A program made the position numbers and the translations under genes. DNA of 64,000 nucleotides from an uncultured Bacteroidales bacterium (lineage in GTDB: Bacteria; Bacteroidota; Bacteroidia; Bacteroidales; P3). The DNA is taken from contig ONLW01000007.1 of assembly GCA_900318835.1 (NCBI GenBank), positions 1 through 64,000 on the forward strand, read 5' to 3'. The notes beneath the pieces are model-generated. The model was not told where the DNA came from and ran no database searches. It saw nothing but the letters and a program-made list of their open reading frames with translations. Below are positions 18,318 through 28,083 of the stretch, piece by piece (the first letter of the stretch is position 1; every line of letters starts with the position of its first letter).

Positions 18318-21300
18318 ATGGATTACAAAATTTTAAATCCCACGCAGGCAATTGCCAAAGTGCTGCTTCGTCAGTCTTCACAAATGGACGAGGTGCAAAC
18401 ATTCCGCGCTGCCATGCGGGAGTTGTTGTCGCATATTGATTCTGAAGAATCAGAAGAATTCAACAAGAACCTTGTAGTAGAATTCCTCAACAAGAGCCTC
18501 TATCGCGACCGCACCTATATGGTTAATACCTATCAGCGTACCGACCTTGCCATATACACCAACAGGGGGACAAAAGAAGAACACCCTGTTGTGCTGTTTG
18601 AATTCAAAGGCCCTGGACGTCCGGATATGGTAACGGTGGACGATCTAAAACGCAAAGCTCTTTACGAACTCATTCTCTATTATATTCGTGAGGAAGTACG
18701 CGAACGCAATACCGACATCAAACACTTGGTGATAACTAACTGTTGGGAGTATTTTGTATTCGAAAAGAAACTGTTCTACCAGCTTTTTGTCCGCAATCGC
18801 CGTTTTGCCGACCGTGTAATAGAGGCCGATACAGGTGATGACAAGAAGGAATATATTTACGATGAAATTATTCGTCCCGAAGTGGAACGCATAGAACATC
18901 GGCTTCAGTTCGTATATGTTGACCTTCGAAAAATGAAGAGGCGCATTGCCAGCGACGAAGTCATCCGAAATCGCCAATTCCTGTCTGTCTTCAAATTCTT
19001 CTCCCCAACACATCTTCTGAAGCTTCCTTTCTCCTCTGACCACAACACCCTGAATCGTGCTTTTTATGCAGAACTACTCTACATCATGGGTGTTGAGGAG
19101 GTGACTGACAATAATGCTCGCAAGATTAAACGTCTCCGAAATGGACGTCAGCAGTATTCCTTGGTGGAACAGGCATACGTGAAACTTGAAGACTATTCAA
19201 GTATCACCACCGAAGAACAACGCTTTGAAGCAGCATTGGGGTTGGCTCTAACATGGATAAACCGTATCCTCTTTCTGAAACTATTGGAGTCGCAACTTGT
19301 GAGTTTCAATCGAGGCAACGATGTCCGTTTTCTCGATACAAATCATATTGGCGATTATGATGCCCTTCACGACCTCTTCATGCAAGTGTTGGCCAAGCCT
19401 GTCGATGAGCGGAACGAAGAGATGCGTAACAAGTTTCCAAATGTACCATACCTCAATAGTTCCTTATTTGAGCTGTCAAAGGTTGAACAGGATTACTTCC
19501 CCGTGACTGGTATTCGGTTGGGCGACATGCAAGTCTATTCGCGCACGGTGCTGAAGGATGGGAGCGGCAGACGCATCACCGGCATTCTTTCATCGCTCGA
19601 TTATCTATTGCGTTTTCTCGATGCATACGATTTTGGTAGCAACGCAACCGACGATGACACCATAAGGGCGGAAAGTAAGACACTAATAAACGCTTCGGTT
19701 CTTGGACTTATCTTCGAGAAGATAAACGGCTATAAGGACGGTTCTTTCTTTACCCCAGGCTACATCACAGAGTATATTTGTAAAGAAACATTGCGTAATG
19801 CCGTTGTCGACAAATTCAACAAGGCAAAAAAGTGGCATTGTAAAGACTTCGATGACCTAAAAGAACAAATTGACTATGGTAACCGTGAATTTCGCATCGA
19901 AGCAAATACGATTGTCAACAGTTTGCGCATCTGTGACCCTGCTGTGGGAAGTGGCCACTTCCTTGTATCGGCCCTCAACGAGATAATTGCCATCAAGAGT
20001 GAATTGGGCATTTTACAAGATAGGCAGGAACAACCTAAACGCATCCGCGATTATGATGTACGGGTGGAGTACGATGAGTTGGTCGTTGCAGACGAGGATG
20101 GTGATGTGTTCAAGTACAATCCTTCAGAATCAGCCAGTCAGCGTATCCAAGAGACGCTCTTCGAGGAGAAACGTACCATCATCGAGAACTGCCTGTTCGG
20201 TGTCGACCTCAACCCCAAGAGTGTAGAGATATGCCGTCTGCGCCTATGGATTGAACTACTCAAGAACGCTTATTATTACCGCACAGACGATGGCAAACGC
20301 CAACTTCAGACGCTGCCTAATATCGATATCAACATCAAATGTGGCAACTCGCTTGCATCGGTTCATCCTGTGTATATTGGAAAGAAAATCTCCGAAAGTT
20401 TCGGTATGCAGAATCTTGTAAGAGACTATAAGAGAAATGTCAGAGAATATAAAAACTGCCGTTCCAAGTCCACAAAGAATCAGTTGAATAAAGATATTTT
20501 GGCTCTCAAATCCAAACTATTGCCTGGCATACAATCTAATCTTTTTGACACTAACAACGAGCAGATTGGCAATCGTCAAATAGTGATGAAACAGGCTTTG
20601 GAGTGGATGATTGAATTTCCTGAGGTGTTGCGTGAGGATGGTTCTTTCGATGGCTTTGATGTGGTAGTTGGCAATCCGCCATATATTAGTTTGGAAAGCC
20701 TTTCTCGTGATTCGGAGGTGTATCGGTGTATGAATCAACGTGACGAATCTGGGCAGCCAACGGCGACATATAAGACCCTTGAATCACGAGGCGACATTTA
20801 TACACTCTTTGTCGAACGGGGACTTCAAATATTGCGAAAAGGAGGTATCCTGTCGTTTATCATACCAAACAAATGGGAGGAAGTGATGTATGGTCGCCCG
20901 TTGCGGCAGCTGTTCCTTGACAACAACCTCTCGCACTTGATTGATTTCGGTGACAATCAGATTTTCGAGGATGCCACCACATATACTTGCATTATCCGAA
21001 TGAAAAAAGAGCCTTCTTTAGGGCAACTACAAGTCTCCACCATAGAAAAAGTGAATGCAGAGACATTATCGGACGATGTGGAGGAACAACGTGAGCTTTT
21101 CGATAAAACCGAAATGGATAGCGACATTTGGGTGGTGTCAAGTTTGGAGAACTTCCACCATGTGAGGCGGCTCAAACGAGAGATGCCCACGTTGGGCGAA
21201 TATGTTGGAGAAGAAGAGTATTACGGAATAAAGACAGGTTTGTCAGATGCCTTCAATGTAACGCCCGAGCAAGCCAACCAATTAATAACCGAACATGAAA

Positions 21301-21980
21301 GTTCGAAAGAGTTGTTGCGCCCGTTCATACAGGGTCGAGGCCTGGTTGCCTATGGAAAACCGGAAATATCGACTTACTTGGTGTTTATCCCCAAAGGATT
21401 TACGCTAAAAGGGTTGGGCATAGCGTTGACTGAAGAGGATAGAAGGAATAGGACAAGAAGAAATGAACTGATGCCTTCGGAAGAGGCCGCATGGGAATGG
21501 TTCAGCTCCAACTATCCCGCCGTTGCGGGATGGATGCTGCCTTTCGCCAAGAGAGCACGAGCACGTTCTGACAAGGGTGACTATTGGTGGGAATTGAGAG
21601 CTTGCGACTACTACGACAAGTTTGAGAATTCTAAGATATTCTATCAAGTATTCCAAACAAAACCCTGCTTTATTTACGACGATTCTTCAACGTTTTGTAA
21701 TAACTCCATGTACTTCCTCTCTGTTAGTGACAAACGCTTACTGACGTTGTTATGTTCAAGTGTGGGATGGTGGCTTATCACAGAATTCTGCCCACCCATA
21801 CAAAATGGCAGGCAACTCATCTGGGACAACTTCCGCCAGATACCCATCCCCAAAGAATTGCCTGAAGAGTTGAACGATTATGCCGACCGTCTAATGACCG
21901 CCCGAAACAACGAAACCGAATTCACCCGTCTAAGTGCCGAAGTGGACGCTATCATCAAAGAATGTTATGGGTTGAAATAA
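18318..21980 (+). CDS. type IIG-like restriction-modification protein
   Basis: A single polypeptide of 1220 residues that appears to combine a nuclease and an N6-adenine DNA methyltransferase. An N-terminal PD-(D/E)xK-like site is formed by Asp 76 and Glu95-Phe-Lys97. Methyltransferase motif I is DPAVGSGHF (540-548, SAM binding) and motif IV is NPPY (786-789, catalytic). A TaqI/Eco57I-like specificity region occupies the C-terminal third. It should methylate one strand of an asymmetric site and cut nearby. The start at 18318 is chosen because the in-frame ATG at 18255 lies inside the promoter. It opens a three-gene defence island (with SIR2 and GIY-YIG genes). BREX-type PglX proteins share this fold, but no other BREX gene is present. 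Confidence 0.85.
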   Translation: MDYKILNPTQAIAKVLLRQSSQMDEVQTFRAAMRELLSHIDSEESEEFNKNLVVEFLNKSLYRDRTYMVNTYQRTDLAIYTNRGTKEEHPVVLFEFKGPGRPDMVTVDDLKRKALYELILYYIREEVRERNTDIKHLVITNCWEYFVFEKKLFYQLFVRNRRFADRVIEADTGDDKKEYIYDEIIRPEVERIEHRLQFVYVDLRKMKRRIASDEVIRNRQFLSVFKFFSPTHLLKLPFSSDHNTLNRAFYAELLYIMGVEEVTDNNARKIKRLRNGRQQYSLVEQAYVKLEDYSSITTEEQRFEAALGLALTWINRILFLKLLESQLVSFNRGNDVRFLDTNHIGDYDALHDLFMQVLAKPVDERNEEMRNKFPNVPYLNSSLFELSKVEQDYFPVTGIRLGDMQVYSRTVLKDGSGRRITGILSSLDYLLRFLDAYDFGSNATDDDTIRAESKTLINASVLGLIFEKINGYKDGSFFTPGYITEYICKETLRNAVVDKFNKAKKWHCKDFDDLKEQIDYGNREFRIEANTIVNSLRICDPAVGSGHFLVSALNEIIAIKSELGILQDRQEQPKRIRDYDVRVEYDELVVADEDGDVFKYNPSESASQRIQETLFEEKRTIIENCLFGVDLNPKSVEICRLRLWIELLKNAYYYRTDDGKRQLQTLPNIDINIKCGNSLASVHPVYIGKKISESFGMQNLVRDYKRNVREYKNCRSKSTKNQLNKDILALKSKLLPGIQSNLFDTNNEQIGNRQIVMKQALEWMIEFPEVLREDGSFDGFDVVVGNPPYISLESLSRDSEVYRCMNQRDESGQPTATYKTLESRGDIYTLFVERGLQILRKGGILSFIIPNKWEEVMYGRPLRQLFLDNNLSHLIDFGDNQIFEDATTYTCIIRMKKEPSLGQLQVSTIEKVNAETLSDDVEEQRELFDKTEMDSDIWVVSSLENFHHVRRLKREMPTLGEYVGEEEYYGIKTGLSDAFNVTPEQANQLITEHESSKELLRPFIQGRGLVAYGKPEISTYLVFIPKGFTLKGLGIALTEEDRRNRTRRNELMPSEEAAWEWFSSNYPAVAGWMLPFAKRARARSDKGDYWWELRACDYYDKFENSKIFYQVFQTKPCFIYDDSSTFCNNSMYFLSVSDKRLLTLLCSSVGWWLITEFCPPIQNGRQLIWDNFRQIPIPKELPEELNDYADRLMTARNNETEFTRLSAEVDAIIKECYGLK

Positions 21981-22059
21981 TTATCATTTTGTAAGTGTTC
22001 TTCACATAATTAAACGTGGATTTATTACAAAAAGAGGAATAAAAAAGAAATACGGAAAC

Positions 22060-24936
22060 ATGGATAATACAAGTATAGCTCATTTAATCAAACTCCATAA
22101 AGCATATAAACAAGGAAGATTGGTTGTCTTTGTTGGGGCGGGTGTATCTGCAAATTCTGGTGTACCCACATGGGGAAAACTCATCAAAGCTCTAAAAGAT
22201 GATTTGCCAGATAATTTCGAAGCCGAGAAGGATGATTTGAAAGTTGCTCAAATATATAAAGATTCCCATGGTTACAAAAACTACGTTGAAAAAGTACGAG
22301 ATGTTTTAAAGGATGGGAGAGCAACATATAACCCCATTCACCAAGCAATTCTTGAACTTAATCCCATCCATATCATTACTACCAATTATGATGATTTAAT
22401 TGAACAGGCAATACAAGCTGACTGTAAACAATATGAGGTTATTGCAAGGGATAGCGATTTACCATATTATCGTTATCCCAATAAGCTGGTGAAAATGCAC
22501 GGAGACTTTAAATCTGGCAATATTGTACTTACAGAAGAAGATTATTACAATTATTCATCCCGTTTTCCTTTAATTCGTTCTTTTGTCACCTCTCTTTTTA
22601 CCACTAATATAGTATTGTTTGTTGGCTTCTCTTTTAATGATTTAAATCTAAAAGTCATTTTAAATGAACTAAAGAATATACTGGACAAAGACATGCAAAG
22701 GGTTTATCTTCTTTCTGATCTTTTGTCCATAGATTATTCAACATATAACTATTATGAGCAAAAAGGAATTGCTGTAGTCAACATCCATAACGCAGACGAA
22801 CTTATTTTACGATATGATATTGCTGTAGATGAAGCTGCAATTAATAAAATAAGTACACAAAAAGGCCAAACTCTATACAAACAGTTACAACTAATTCGCC
22901 TTATTGAAGAAGACCATTCGACAGAAGTTCTCAAGATTATTTCGTCTCGTTTAAAATCAATACAAACAGAACTTACTGTATTAGACGAAGGTCTAAAATA
23001 TTTATTTCCCCCCAAAACTTTTCAATACTGGAATTTCTATTCAAGAGGATTGCAACTGGAGTCGAAATATTTTAATGGATTATATAAGACATTAGGTACC
23101 GTGTCTGGAAGACGAAAATTTGTTTCTGAATTTCCAAGGTCAGAACGAAAGTTTCTCCTTCAACAAGCAATGCTTAATCGCGTATATTCTATAGATGCTT
23201 TAAGTATTATTACAGATAAAAATAGTGAAAAAGTACGAAACGAATATGATAGCGATACTCCTGCGTTATTTTTTTACGATTTAAAGTTTGAAGAACTAGA
23301 TAATACCATTTCATCTCTACGGAAACAAGGGTTTTACTATGATAAAAGGGATCTTTTTTTGCCATTTTTGCTATGTCGCATCGGTAGATTTTACGAAGCA
23401 TATTTGATATACAAGAAATTGATTCCTGAATTTTGGAATAAAAGCCTATATGTGTTGTACTTTATAAGTATTTATAACTTATGTAATATTCGTGGCGGAA
23501 TATGGAATGATGTCTGGAACAGAAAGGATATTAATGTTGACGCAATATTAGATGAGATTGATGGGTTTGATACAGAAACAATATTATCAAAACTACCGAT
23601 AGGGGATATTGAAAGGAAGACATTAAAAGATTTATTGTCTAATAAAATCTTCAGTAGGGTTACTATAAAGGCCGATGAGTTATCATCAAAGATCCATCTA
23701 CAAAGAAAAAAATCCGAATATGGGAGTGTGTCAACTAATAGTAATATTTATGGATTGCTCTCTCGTTTTTGGCGAATGTTTTTCTTTTGCATAAGAAATA
23801 GTATCGAATATAGAAATGAATACTTCGATATTATTGTAAAAGACACTATTGTGGGAATATTAAATAGTCATACAACTACCAAGGGGGTTATTGCCAATAT
23901 TTTCGAAAACACTAGGATAGATGCACTAGAGAGTGGCCATTTATTTATTATCATTTCATTTGTTTCCACAAAGGAATTGGCAGAGATTCTTACTCAATAT
24001 GAAATTAAAAAAATCAAATGTAATGATCAAGCAATAAATTACAGTGAAGAGATGGTGGAGAATCTTCACAAATCAATAATAGGAGAACATTCAACTAATA
24101 ATCTTTCTTTTGATTCGAAATACATCAGTCATATTTTAGGTAATATCATTTTAATGTTAGATCTGGCGACAAACGATTTGTCACCAGAATGTATAACAAA
24201 AATTTATGAAATAGCTATTTTGGAATGGCATTTGTTGTACAATGATGGAAATGTTATTACTGCATTGAGCCATCTTGTGAACAAATATCCTCCCAATGAG
24301 GATGTCGCAAAAAAACTTCTTAACAATTGTGTTCACACACCTTATATAGCAAATAAAAATTTAACATTCTCTGTTGCAAAATTGCTGACGGCATCAGGTT
24401 ACCAGTATCCGAACACTTTAGAAGACTCTTACCTGATGGGTGATTATGGCTGGAATGGTTATGCTCTTTATAAAGTGCTCCACAAAAAAGTTAGGGCACA
24501 TTATGTTTCTCTGTTACAGAAATCTTCAAAGGATTTGTTTGAATATTCAAACATTCTTCTTCTTCTTAAAGTCAAAATAAAAGATGAAAACCAATTCGGA
24601 ACACTTTTGAACAAGGTAAAAATTGCGAAAGGATCAAGTAATGAAAGGAAGTGGGCTCTTATTTCTAATCTTGCTAGATTAAGAAAAGACCGAAGGTTTT
24701 CGAATATTCATAGCATATTAGACGAATTTGGAGAAAAACATAAGGAATATCTTTTTTTAATGAATCCTACGAAATATGACATAATTGAAGAAATAGAACC
24801 TATATGGATGTTAGCCTGCACAAGAAAGGAATTGAAAGAATTGTTAAAAAATGAAGTTTTAAGAAAGAAAATGAAAGACTATATTATCTCTGATGCGGGA
24901 CGACAGTATTTTGATTCAATTTTCCCCCTATTATAA
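22060..24936 (+). CDS. SIR2-domain defence protein
   Basis: A 958-residue protein with an N-terminal SIR2-like NAD-binding domain (about 1-260) and a long, mostly helical C-terminal region with no recognised motif. The NADase-type site is visible: VGAGVS (25-30), TTNYDD (107-112), the catalytic His in KMHGDF (His 147) and VGFSFNDLNL (188-197). Large SIR2 proteins of this build, such as the DSR1/DSR2 anti-phage sirtuins, deplete cellular NAD when the C-terminal part senses a phage protein; that role is inferred here. The gene is clearly more AT-rich than its neighbours, with codon use to match, which suggests recent horizontal transfer. It lies 79 bp after the restriction gene. Confidence 0.85.
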   Translation: MDNTSIAHLIKLHKAYKQGRLVVFVGAGVSANSGVPTWGKLIKALKDDLPDNFEAEKDDLKVAQIYKDSHGYKNYVEKVRDVLKDGRATYNPIHQAILELNPIHIITTNYDDLIEQAIQADCKQYEVIARDSDLPYYRYPNKLVKMHGDFKSGNIVLTEEDYYNYSSRFPLIRSFVTSLFTTNIVLFVGFSFNDLNLKVILNELKNILDKDMQRVYLLSDLLSIDYSTYNYYEQKGIAVVNIHNADELILRYDIAVDEAAINKISTQKGQTLYKQLQLIRLIEEDHSTEVLKIISSRLKSIQTELTVLDEGLKYLFPPKTFQYWNFYSRGLQLESKYFNGLYKTLGTVSGRRKFVSEFPRSERKFLLQQAMLNRVYSIDALSIITDKNSEKVRNEYDSDTPALFFYDLKFEELDNTISSLRKQGFYYDKRDLFLPFLLCRIGRFYEAYLIYKKLIPEFWNKSLYVLYFISIYNLCNIRGGIWNDVWNRKDINVDAILDEIDGFDTETILSKLPIGDIERKTLKDLLSNKIFSRVTIKADELSSKIHLQRKKSEYGSVSTNSNIYGLLSRFWRMFFFCIRNSIEYRNEYFDIIVKDTIVGILNSHTTTKGVIANIFENTRIDALESGHLFIIISFVSTKELAEILTQYEIKKIKCNDQAINYSEEMVENLHKSIIGEHSTNNLSFDSKYISHILGNIILMLDLATNDLSPECITKIYEIAILEWHLLYNDGNVITALSHLVNKYPPNEDVAKKLLNNCVHTPYIANKNLTFSVAKLLTASGYQYPNTLEDSYLMGDYGWNGYALYKVLHKKVRAHYVSLLQKSSKDLFEYSNILLLLKVKIKDENQFGTLLNKVKIAKGSSNERKWALISNLARLRKDRRFSNIHSILDEFGEKHKEYLFLMNPTKYDIIEEIEPIWMLACTRKELKELLKNEVLRKKMKDYIISDAGRQYFDSIFPLL

Positions 24937-25015
24937 TAAGGTAATAATTACAAGAAACTATTTGTATTTTAGGGTGTTATATTAATAGATACCAAAGAGA
25001 TTAAAAAAATTAGAT

Positions 25016-25645
25016 ATGGAATATGGAATAGTTTATCTTTTAACAAACCCAGTGATGCCTGGTTTGGTCAAGATAGGGATGACCGCACAGGAGGATATCG
25101 ACAAACGGATGCGGGACCTTTATACAACGGGAGTTCCTGTGCCGTTTGAATGTAAGTTTGCGTGTAAGGTCAAGAAAAGTGACTGCCTCAAGATAGAGAA
25201 AGCGTTGCACAAGGCTTTCGACCCGCAACGAATCAACCAGAACCGTGAATTCTTCCGCATCAACGTGGAACAGGCCCAGGCAATATTGGAACTCTTTCAT
25301 CATGAAGATGTGACGGAAGATGTGAGCGAGGAAATCCAAAACGACCTTACCGATGAAGACAAGGCCGCCAGTTCCAAAGCACAATCCAAACGGCCAATGT
25401 TGAATTTCTTCGAAATGGGATTTAGGAAAGGTGATGTCCTTGTCTGGAAAGACGACCCTTCAAAATCCGTCACAATCATATCAGAACGCAAAGTTATCTA
25501 CGACGGAGAAGAGACCTCGATAAGTGCCTTATCGGCAAAACTGAAGGGATACAACGTCAAGCATATCGCCCCCGGTGCACATTGGCTTTTCAACGACAAA
25601 CTATTAAGCGACATCTACGACGAGACATATCCATTTGAGGAATAG
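25016..25645 (+). CDS. GIY-YIG (T5orf172-like) protein
   Basis: A 209-residue protein. Residues 1-95 form a GIY-YIG nuclease-type domain of the T5orf172 class: GIVYLLTNPVMPGLVKIGMT, then RMRDLYTTGVPVPF with the conserved Arg, and NREFFRI. The C-terminal part (140-205) resembles the DUF4357-type module (KGDVLVWKDDPS, then YDGEETSISALSAKL, ending PGAHWLFNDKLL) that accompanies GIY-YIG and restriction proteins. It probably binds or cuts DNA. It follows the SIR2 gene by 79 bp and closes the defence island. Its base composition is closer to the host than that of the SIR2 gene. Confidence 0.8.
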   Translation: MEYGIVYLLTNPVMPGLVKIGMTAQEDIDKRMRDLYTTGVPVPFECKFACKVKKSDCLKIEKALHKAFDPQRINQNREFFRINVEQAQAILELFHHEDVTEDVSEEIQNDLTDEDKAASSKAQSKRPMLNFFEMGFRKGDVLVWKDDPSKSVTIISERKVIYDGEETSISALSAKLKGYNVKHIAPGAHWLFNDKLLSDIYDETYPFEE

Positions 25646-25698
25646 GCATTAGGAAGCCTGCTACAAAAATAGCAACTCGTGATGGGTAAATTTACACT

Positions 25699-27489
25699 AT
25701 GGGACATTTTCTGCCGATAACGTTGGAGGAGGTGAAGCGCCTGGGATGGGAGCAGGTGGACGTGGTGCTGGTCACTGGCGACGCCTATATTGACCATCCG
25801 TCGTTTGGTACCGCGGTCATCGGGCGGACGCTGGAGGCGGCAGGGTACCGCGTGGCTATCATTCCGCAGCCCAACTGGCGCGACGACTTGCGCGACTTCC
25901 GCAAGTTCGGTGCCCCGAGGCTCTTCTTCGGCGTGACCAGCGGCGCTATGGACAGTATGGTGAACCACTACACCGCCGCACGCCGCCTGCGCCACGACGA
26001 CGCCTACACCCCCGGCGGCCAGGCGGGGTTCCGCCCCGACCGCGCCACCTATGTCTACTCGCGCATCCTCAAGCAGCTGTACCCCGACGTGCCGGTCGTC
26101 ATCGCCGGCATCGAGGCCAGCATGCGCCGTCTGGCACACTACGACTACTGGGACGACAAGCTGTTTCCCAGCATCCTCATCGACACCCCTGCCGACCTGC
26201 TGAACTATGGCATGGGCGAGCGCACCACGCTCAAGATAGCTAAACTCCTCTCCGAAGGCAAAGGCATCGAGGCCTGCCACTCCCTCCCGCAAACAGCCTA
26301 TATCGCCCATTCGCCCCATTTAACCGAGAATACCATCGAGCTCCATTCTTTCGAGGAGTGCCAGAAGAGCAAGCGCTGCGAGGCGGAGAATTATCAAATT
26401 ATTGAACGTGAGAGCAACAAGATAGAGTGCGCGACGCTCGTCCAGCGTCACGGCGACCGCTATGTGATGGTGAACCCGCCCGAGCCGCCAATGACGACGG
26501 AGGAGGTGGATGCCAGTTTCGACCTGCCCTATCTGCGCCTGCCGCACCCCAAGTACAAGAAGCGCGGCCCCATCCCCGCCTTCGAAATGATACGCTGGAG
26601 CGTCAACACCCACCGCGGCTGCTTCGGCGGCTGCTCGTTCTGCACCATCAGCGCCCACCAGGGCAAGCAGATAGCCAGTCGCAGCGAGGAATCGATACTC
26701 AACGAGGTGAACCTCATCACCAACGACCCCGACTTCCACGGCGTGCTCACCGACCTCGGCGGTCCCTCGGCCAACATGTGGCGTATGAAAGGAAGAAACC
26801 TCGACCTCTGCCGCAAGTGCAGCCGCTACAGCTGCTCGATGCCAAGCATCTGCAAGAACCTCGACAGCGACCACCGCCCCATGATAGCCCTTTTAAGAAA
26901 GGTGAATGCCAACCCCAAGGTAAAGCACCTCTACGTCGGCAGCGGTATCCGCTGCGACCTCTTTGCCGAGGGCAACGCCGGCTGGGAGTATTTCAAACAG
27001 GTGGTTGTCAATCACACCTCCGGCCGTCTGAAGGTGGCGCCGGAGCACACCTCCGACCATGTGCTGGCGCTCATGAGGAAACCCTCCTTCAACCTCTTCC
27101 GGGAGACAAAGCGCCGTTTCGACGAGATATGCAAACAGGCGGGATTGCGCTACCAGTTGATACCTTATTTCATCAGCAGCCACCCCGGCTGCCGTCTCGA
27201 GGATATGGCGCAACTGGCTGTGGATATGAAACAAATGGGCTACCGACTGGAGCAGATACAGGATTTCACTCCCACCCCCATGACCCTCAGCACCGAGGCA
27301 TACTATACTGGCATCGACCCTGCCACCATGAAGCCCGTCTACGTGGCCACCACCCCCGGCGACAAGGCCGACCAGCGCCGCCTCTTCTTCTTCTACAAGC
27401 CCGACCAGCAGCGCGACATCATCGCCAGCCTCCGCCGAAATAATCTCACACACTTCATTTCCAAGCTTTTCCCAGGAAAAGGGCGATAA
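25699..27489 (+). CDS. YgiQ family radical SAM protein
   Basis: Cytoplasmic radical SAM enzyme of the YgiQ family (UPF0313), 596 residues. The N-terminal domain has the family signatures LVTGDAYIDHPSFG and GIEASMRRLAHYDYWDD. The [4Fe-4S] cluster motif CxxxCxxC is in RGCFGGCSFCTI (about 308-318). The reaction catalysed by this family is not known to me. The upstream gap of 53 bp from the GIY-YIG gene has no obvious promoter. Downstream lie an AGAGACGC hairpin and an 11-bp palindromic array. The high GC contrasts with the defence genes just before it and marks the return to host-like sequence. Confidence 0.9.
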   Translation: MGHFLPITLEEVKRLGWEQVDVVLVTGDAYIDHPSFGTAVIGRTLEAAGYRVAIIPQPNWRDDLRDFRKFGAPRLFFGVTSGAMDSMVNHYTAARRLRHDDAYTPGGQAGFRPDRATYVYSRILKQLYPDVPVVIAGIEASMRRLAHYDYWDDKLFPSILIDTPADLLNYGMGERTTLKIAKLLSEGKGIEACHSLPQTAYIAHSPHLTENTIELHSFEECQKSKRCEAENYQIIERESNKIECATLVQRHGDRYVMVNPPEPPMTTEEVDASFDLPYLRLPHPKYKKRGPIPAFEMIRWSVNTHRGCFGGCSFCTISAHQGKQIASRSEESILNEVNLITNDPDFHGVLTDLGGPSANMWRMKGRNLDLCRKCSRYSCSMPSICKNLDSDHRPMIALLRKVNANPKVKHLYVGSGIRCDLFAEGNAGWEYFKQVVVNHTSGRLKVAPEHTSDHVLALMRKPSFNLFRETKRRFDEICKQAGLRYQLIPYFISSHPGCRLEDMAQLAVDMKQMGYRLEQIQDFTPTPMTLSTEAYYTGIDPATMKPVYVATTPGDKADQRRLFFFYKPDQQRDIIASLRRNNLTHFISKLFPGKGR

Positions 27490-27500
27490 AACCCCTCCGT

Positions 27501-27524
27501 AGAGACGCAGCAGGCTGCGTCTCT
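27501..27524. repeat. AGAGACGC hairpin
   Basis: Perfect 11-bp stem AGAGACGCAGC / GCTGCGTCTCT, extended by CCGT...GCGG, with no T run. It is the same stem type as the terminator at 4939-4967, so it may be a dispersed hairpin family rather than a simple terminator. Confidence 0.6.
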
Positions 27525-27552
27525 GCGGGGGAGGGGGAATTAGGTAGAAAGA

Positions 27553-27651
27553 GCTACCACCGACCTACCATCACCCTATCATCTCCGACCATGGTAGGAG
27601 TTGGTAGGGAGTTGATACGGTGTTGGGTCGGTGTTGATAGGGAGTTGGTGC
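27553..27651. repeat. 11-bp palindromic array, copy 2
   Basis: Nine in-phase 11-bp units (for example CCTATCATCTC, CGACCATGGTA, GGAGTTGGTAG, GGAGTTGATAC, GGTGTTGGGTC, GGTGTTGATAG). It lies in the convergent spacer between ygiQ-like and PII-like genes. Of the remaining spacer (27490-27789), 27740-27788 is a gene remnant. Confidence 0.9.
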
Positions 27652-27739
27652 TTAGTATCAGGTAGTTAGAAATGTTAAAAAAACCGCGATTTTCGGAAAA
27701 ATCGCGGTTTTTTGATGAATGTTCGTAATCTGTTAAATA

Positions 27740-27788
27740 TCAGACCATTTGCTCGATATTCCATACAAATGCCCTATTGGGGGCTTCA
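27740..27788 (-). pseudogene. remnant copy of the PII-like gene 3' end
   Basis: Read on the minus strand in one frame this gives NEAPNRAFVWNIEQMV and a stop. The intact gene just upstream ends NEEVGIRAFVWTIDQMV and a stop. The two are thus diverged copies of the same C-terminal 16-17 codons placed end to end. It is too short to function and marks an old tandem duplication or recombination scar. Confidence 0.8.
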
Positions 27789-27789
27789 T

Positions 27790-28083
27790 TTAGACCATCT
27801 GGTCGATGGTCCAGACGAAGGCCCGGATACCGACCTCTTCGTTGCGCTTGTCGAGTTTGCGGACGGAGAGGAGGAGGTCCTCGACTTTGTCGTCCTCGAC
27901 TACGGTCATGATGGCGTTGTTGAGTTCGGGCCAGGTGTGGGTGCCGCGGTGCGGGTCTCCGACTTCATGACCACGGCCTTGCACGTTCTCCCAGAAGGTG
28001 AATCCGCGGATGCCGAGGGTGTCGAGCATGTATTCCACACGTTCGTTGTTGGCCTGATTGTATACTATTAAAACTGATTTCAT
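27790..28083 (-). CDS. PII-like protein of the RND operon
   Basis: A 97-residue cytoplasmic protein with the length and beta-alpha-beta rhythm of PII-like (ferredoxin-fold) signalling proteins: an initial strand MKSVLIVYNQA, a helix with RVEYMLDTLGIRGFT, a loop with GRGHEVGDPHRGTHTWPE, a strand NNAIMTVV and a final AFVWTIDQMV. It is the last gene of the tetR-tolC-adaptor-RND operon, 22 bp after the pump gene, which suggests that it modulates or senses something for the pump. Its start codon lies inside a 9-bp array. The PII assignment is by pattern, and ligand and partner are unknown. A degenerate duplicate of its 3' end follows it. Confidence 0.65.
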   Translation of the reverse strand: MKSVLIVYNQANNERVEYMLDTLGIRGFTFWENVQGRGHEVGDPHRGTHTWPELNNAIMTVVEDDKVEDLLLSVRKLDKRNEEVGIRAFVWTIDQMV

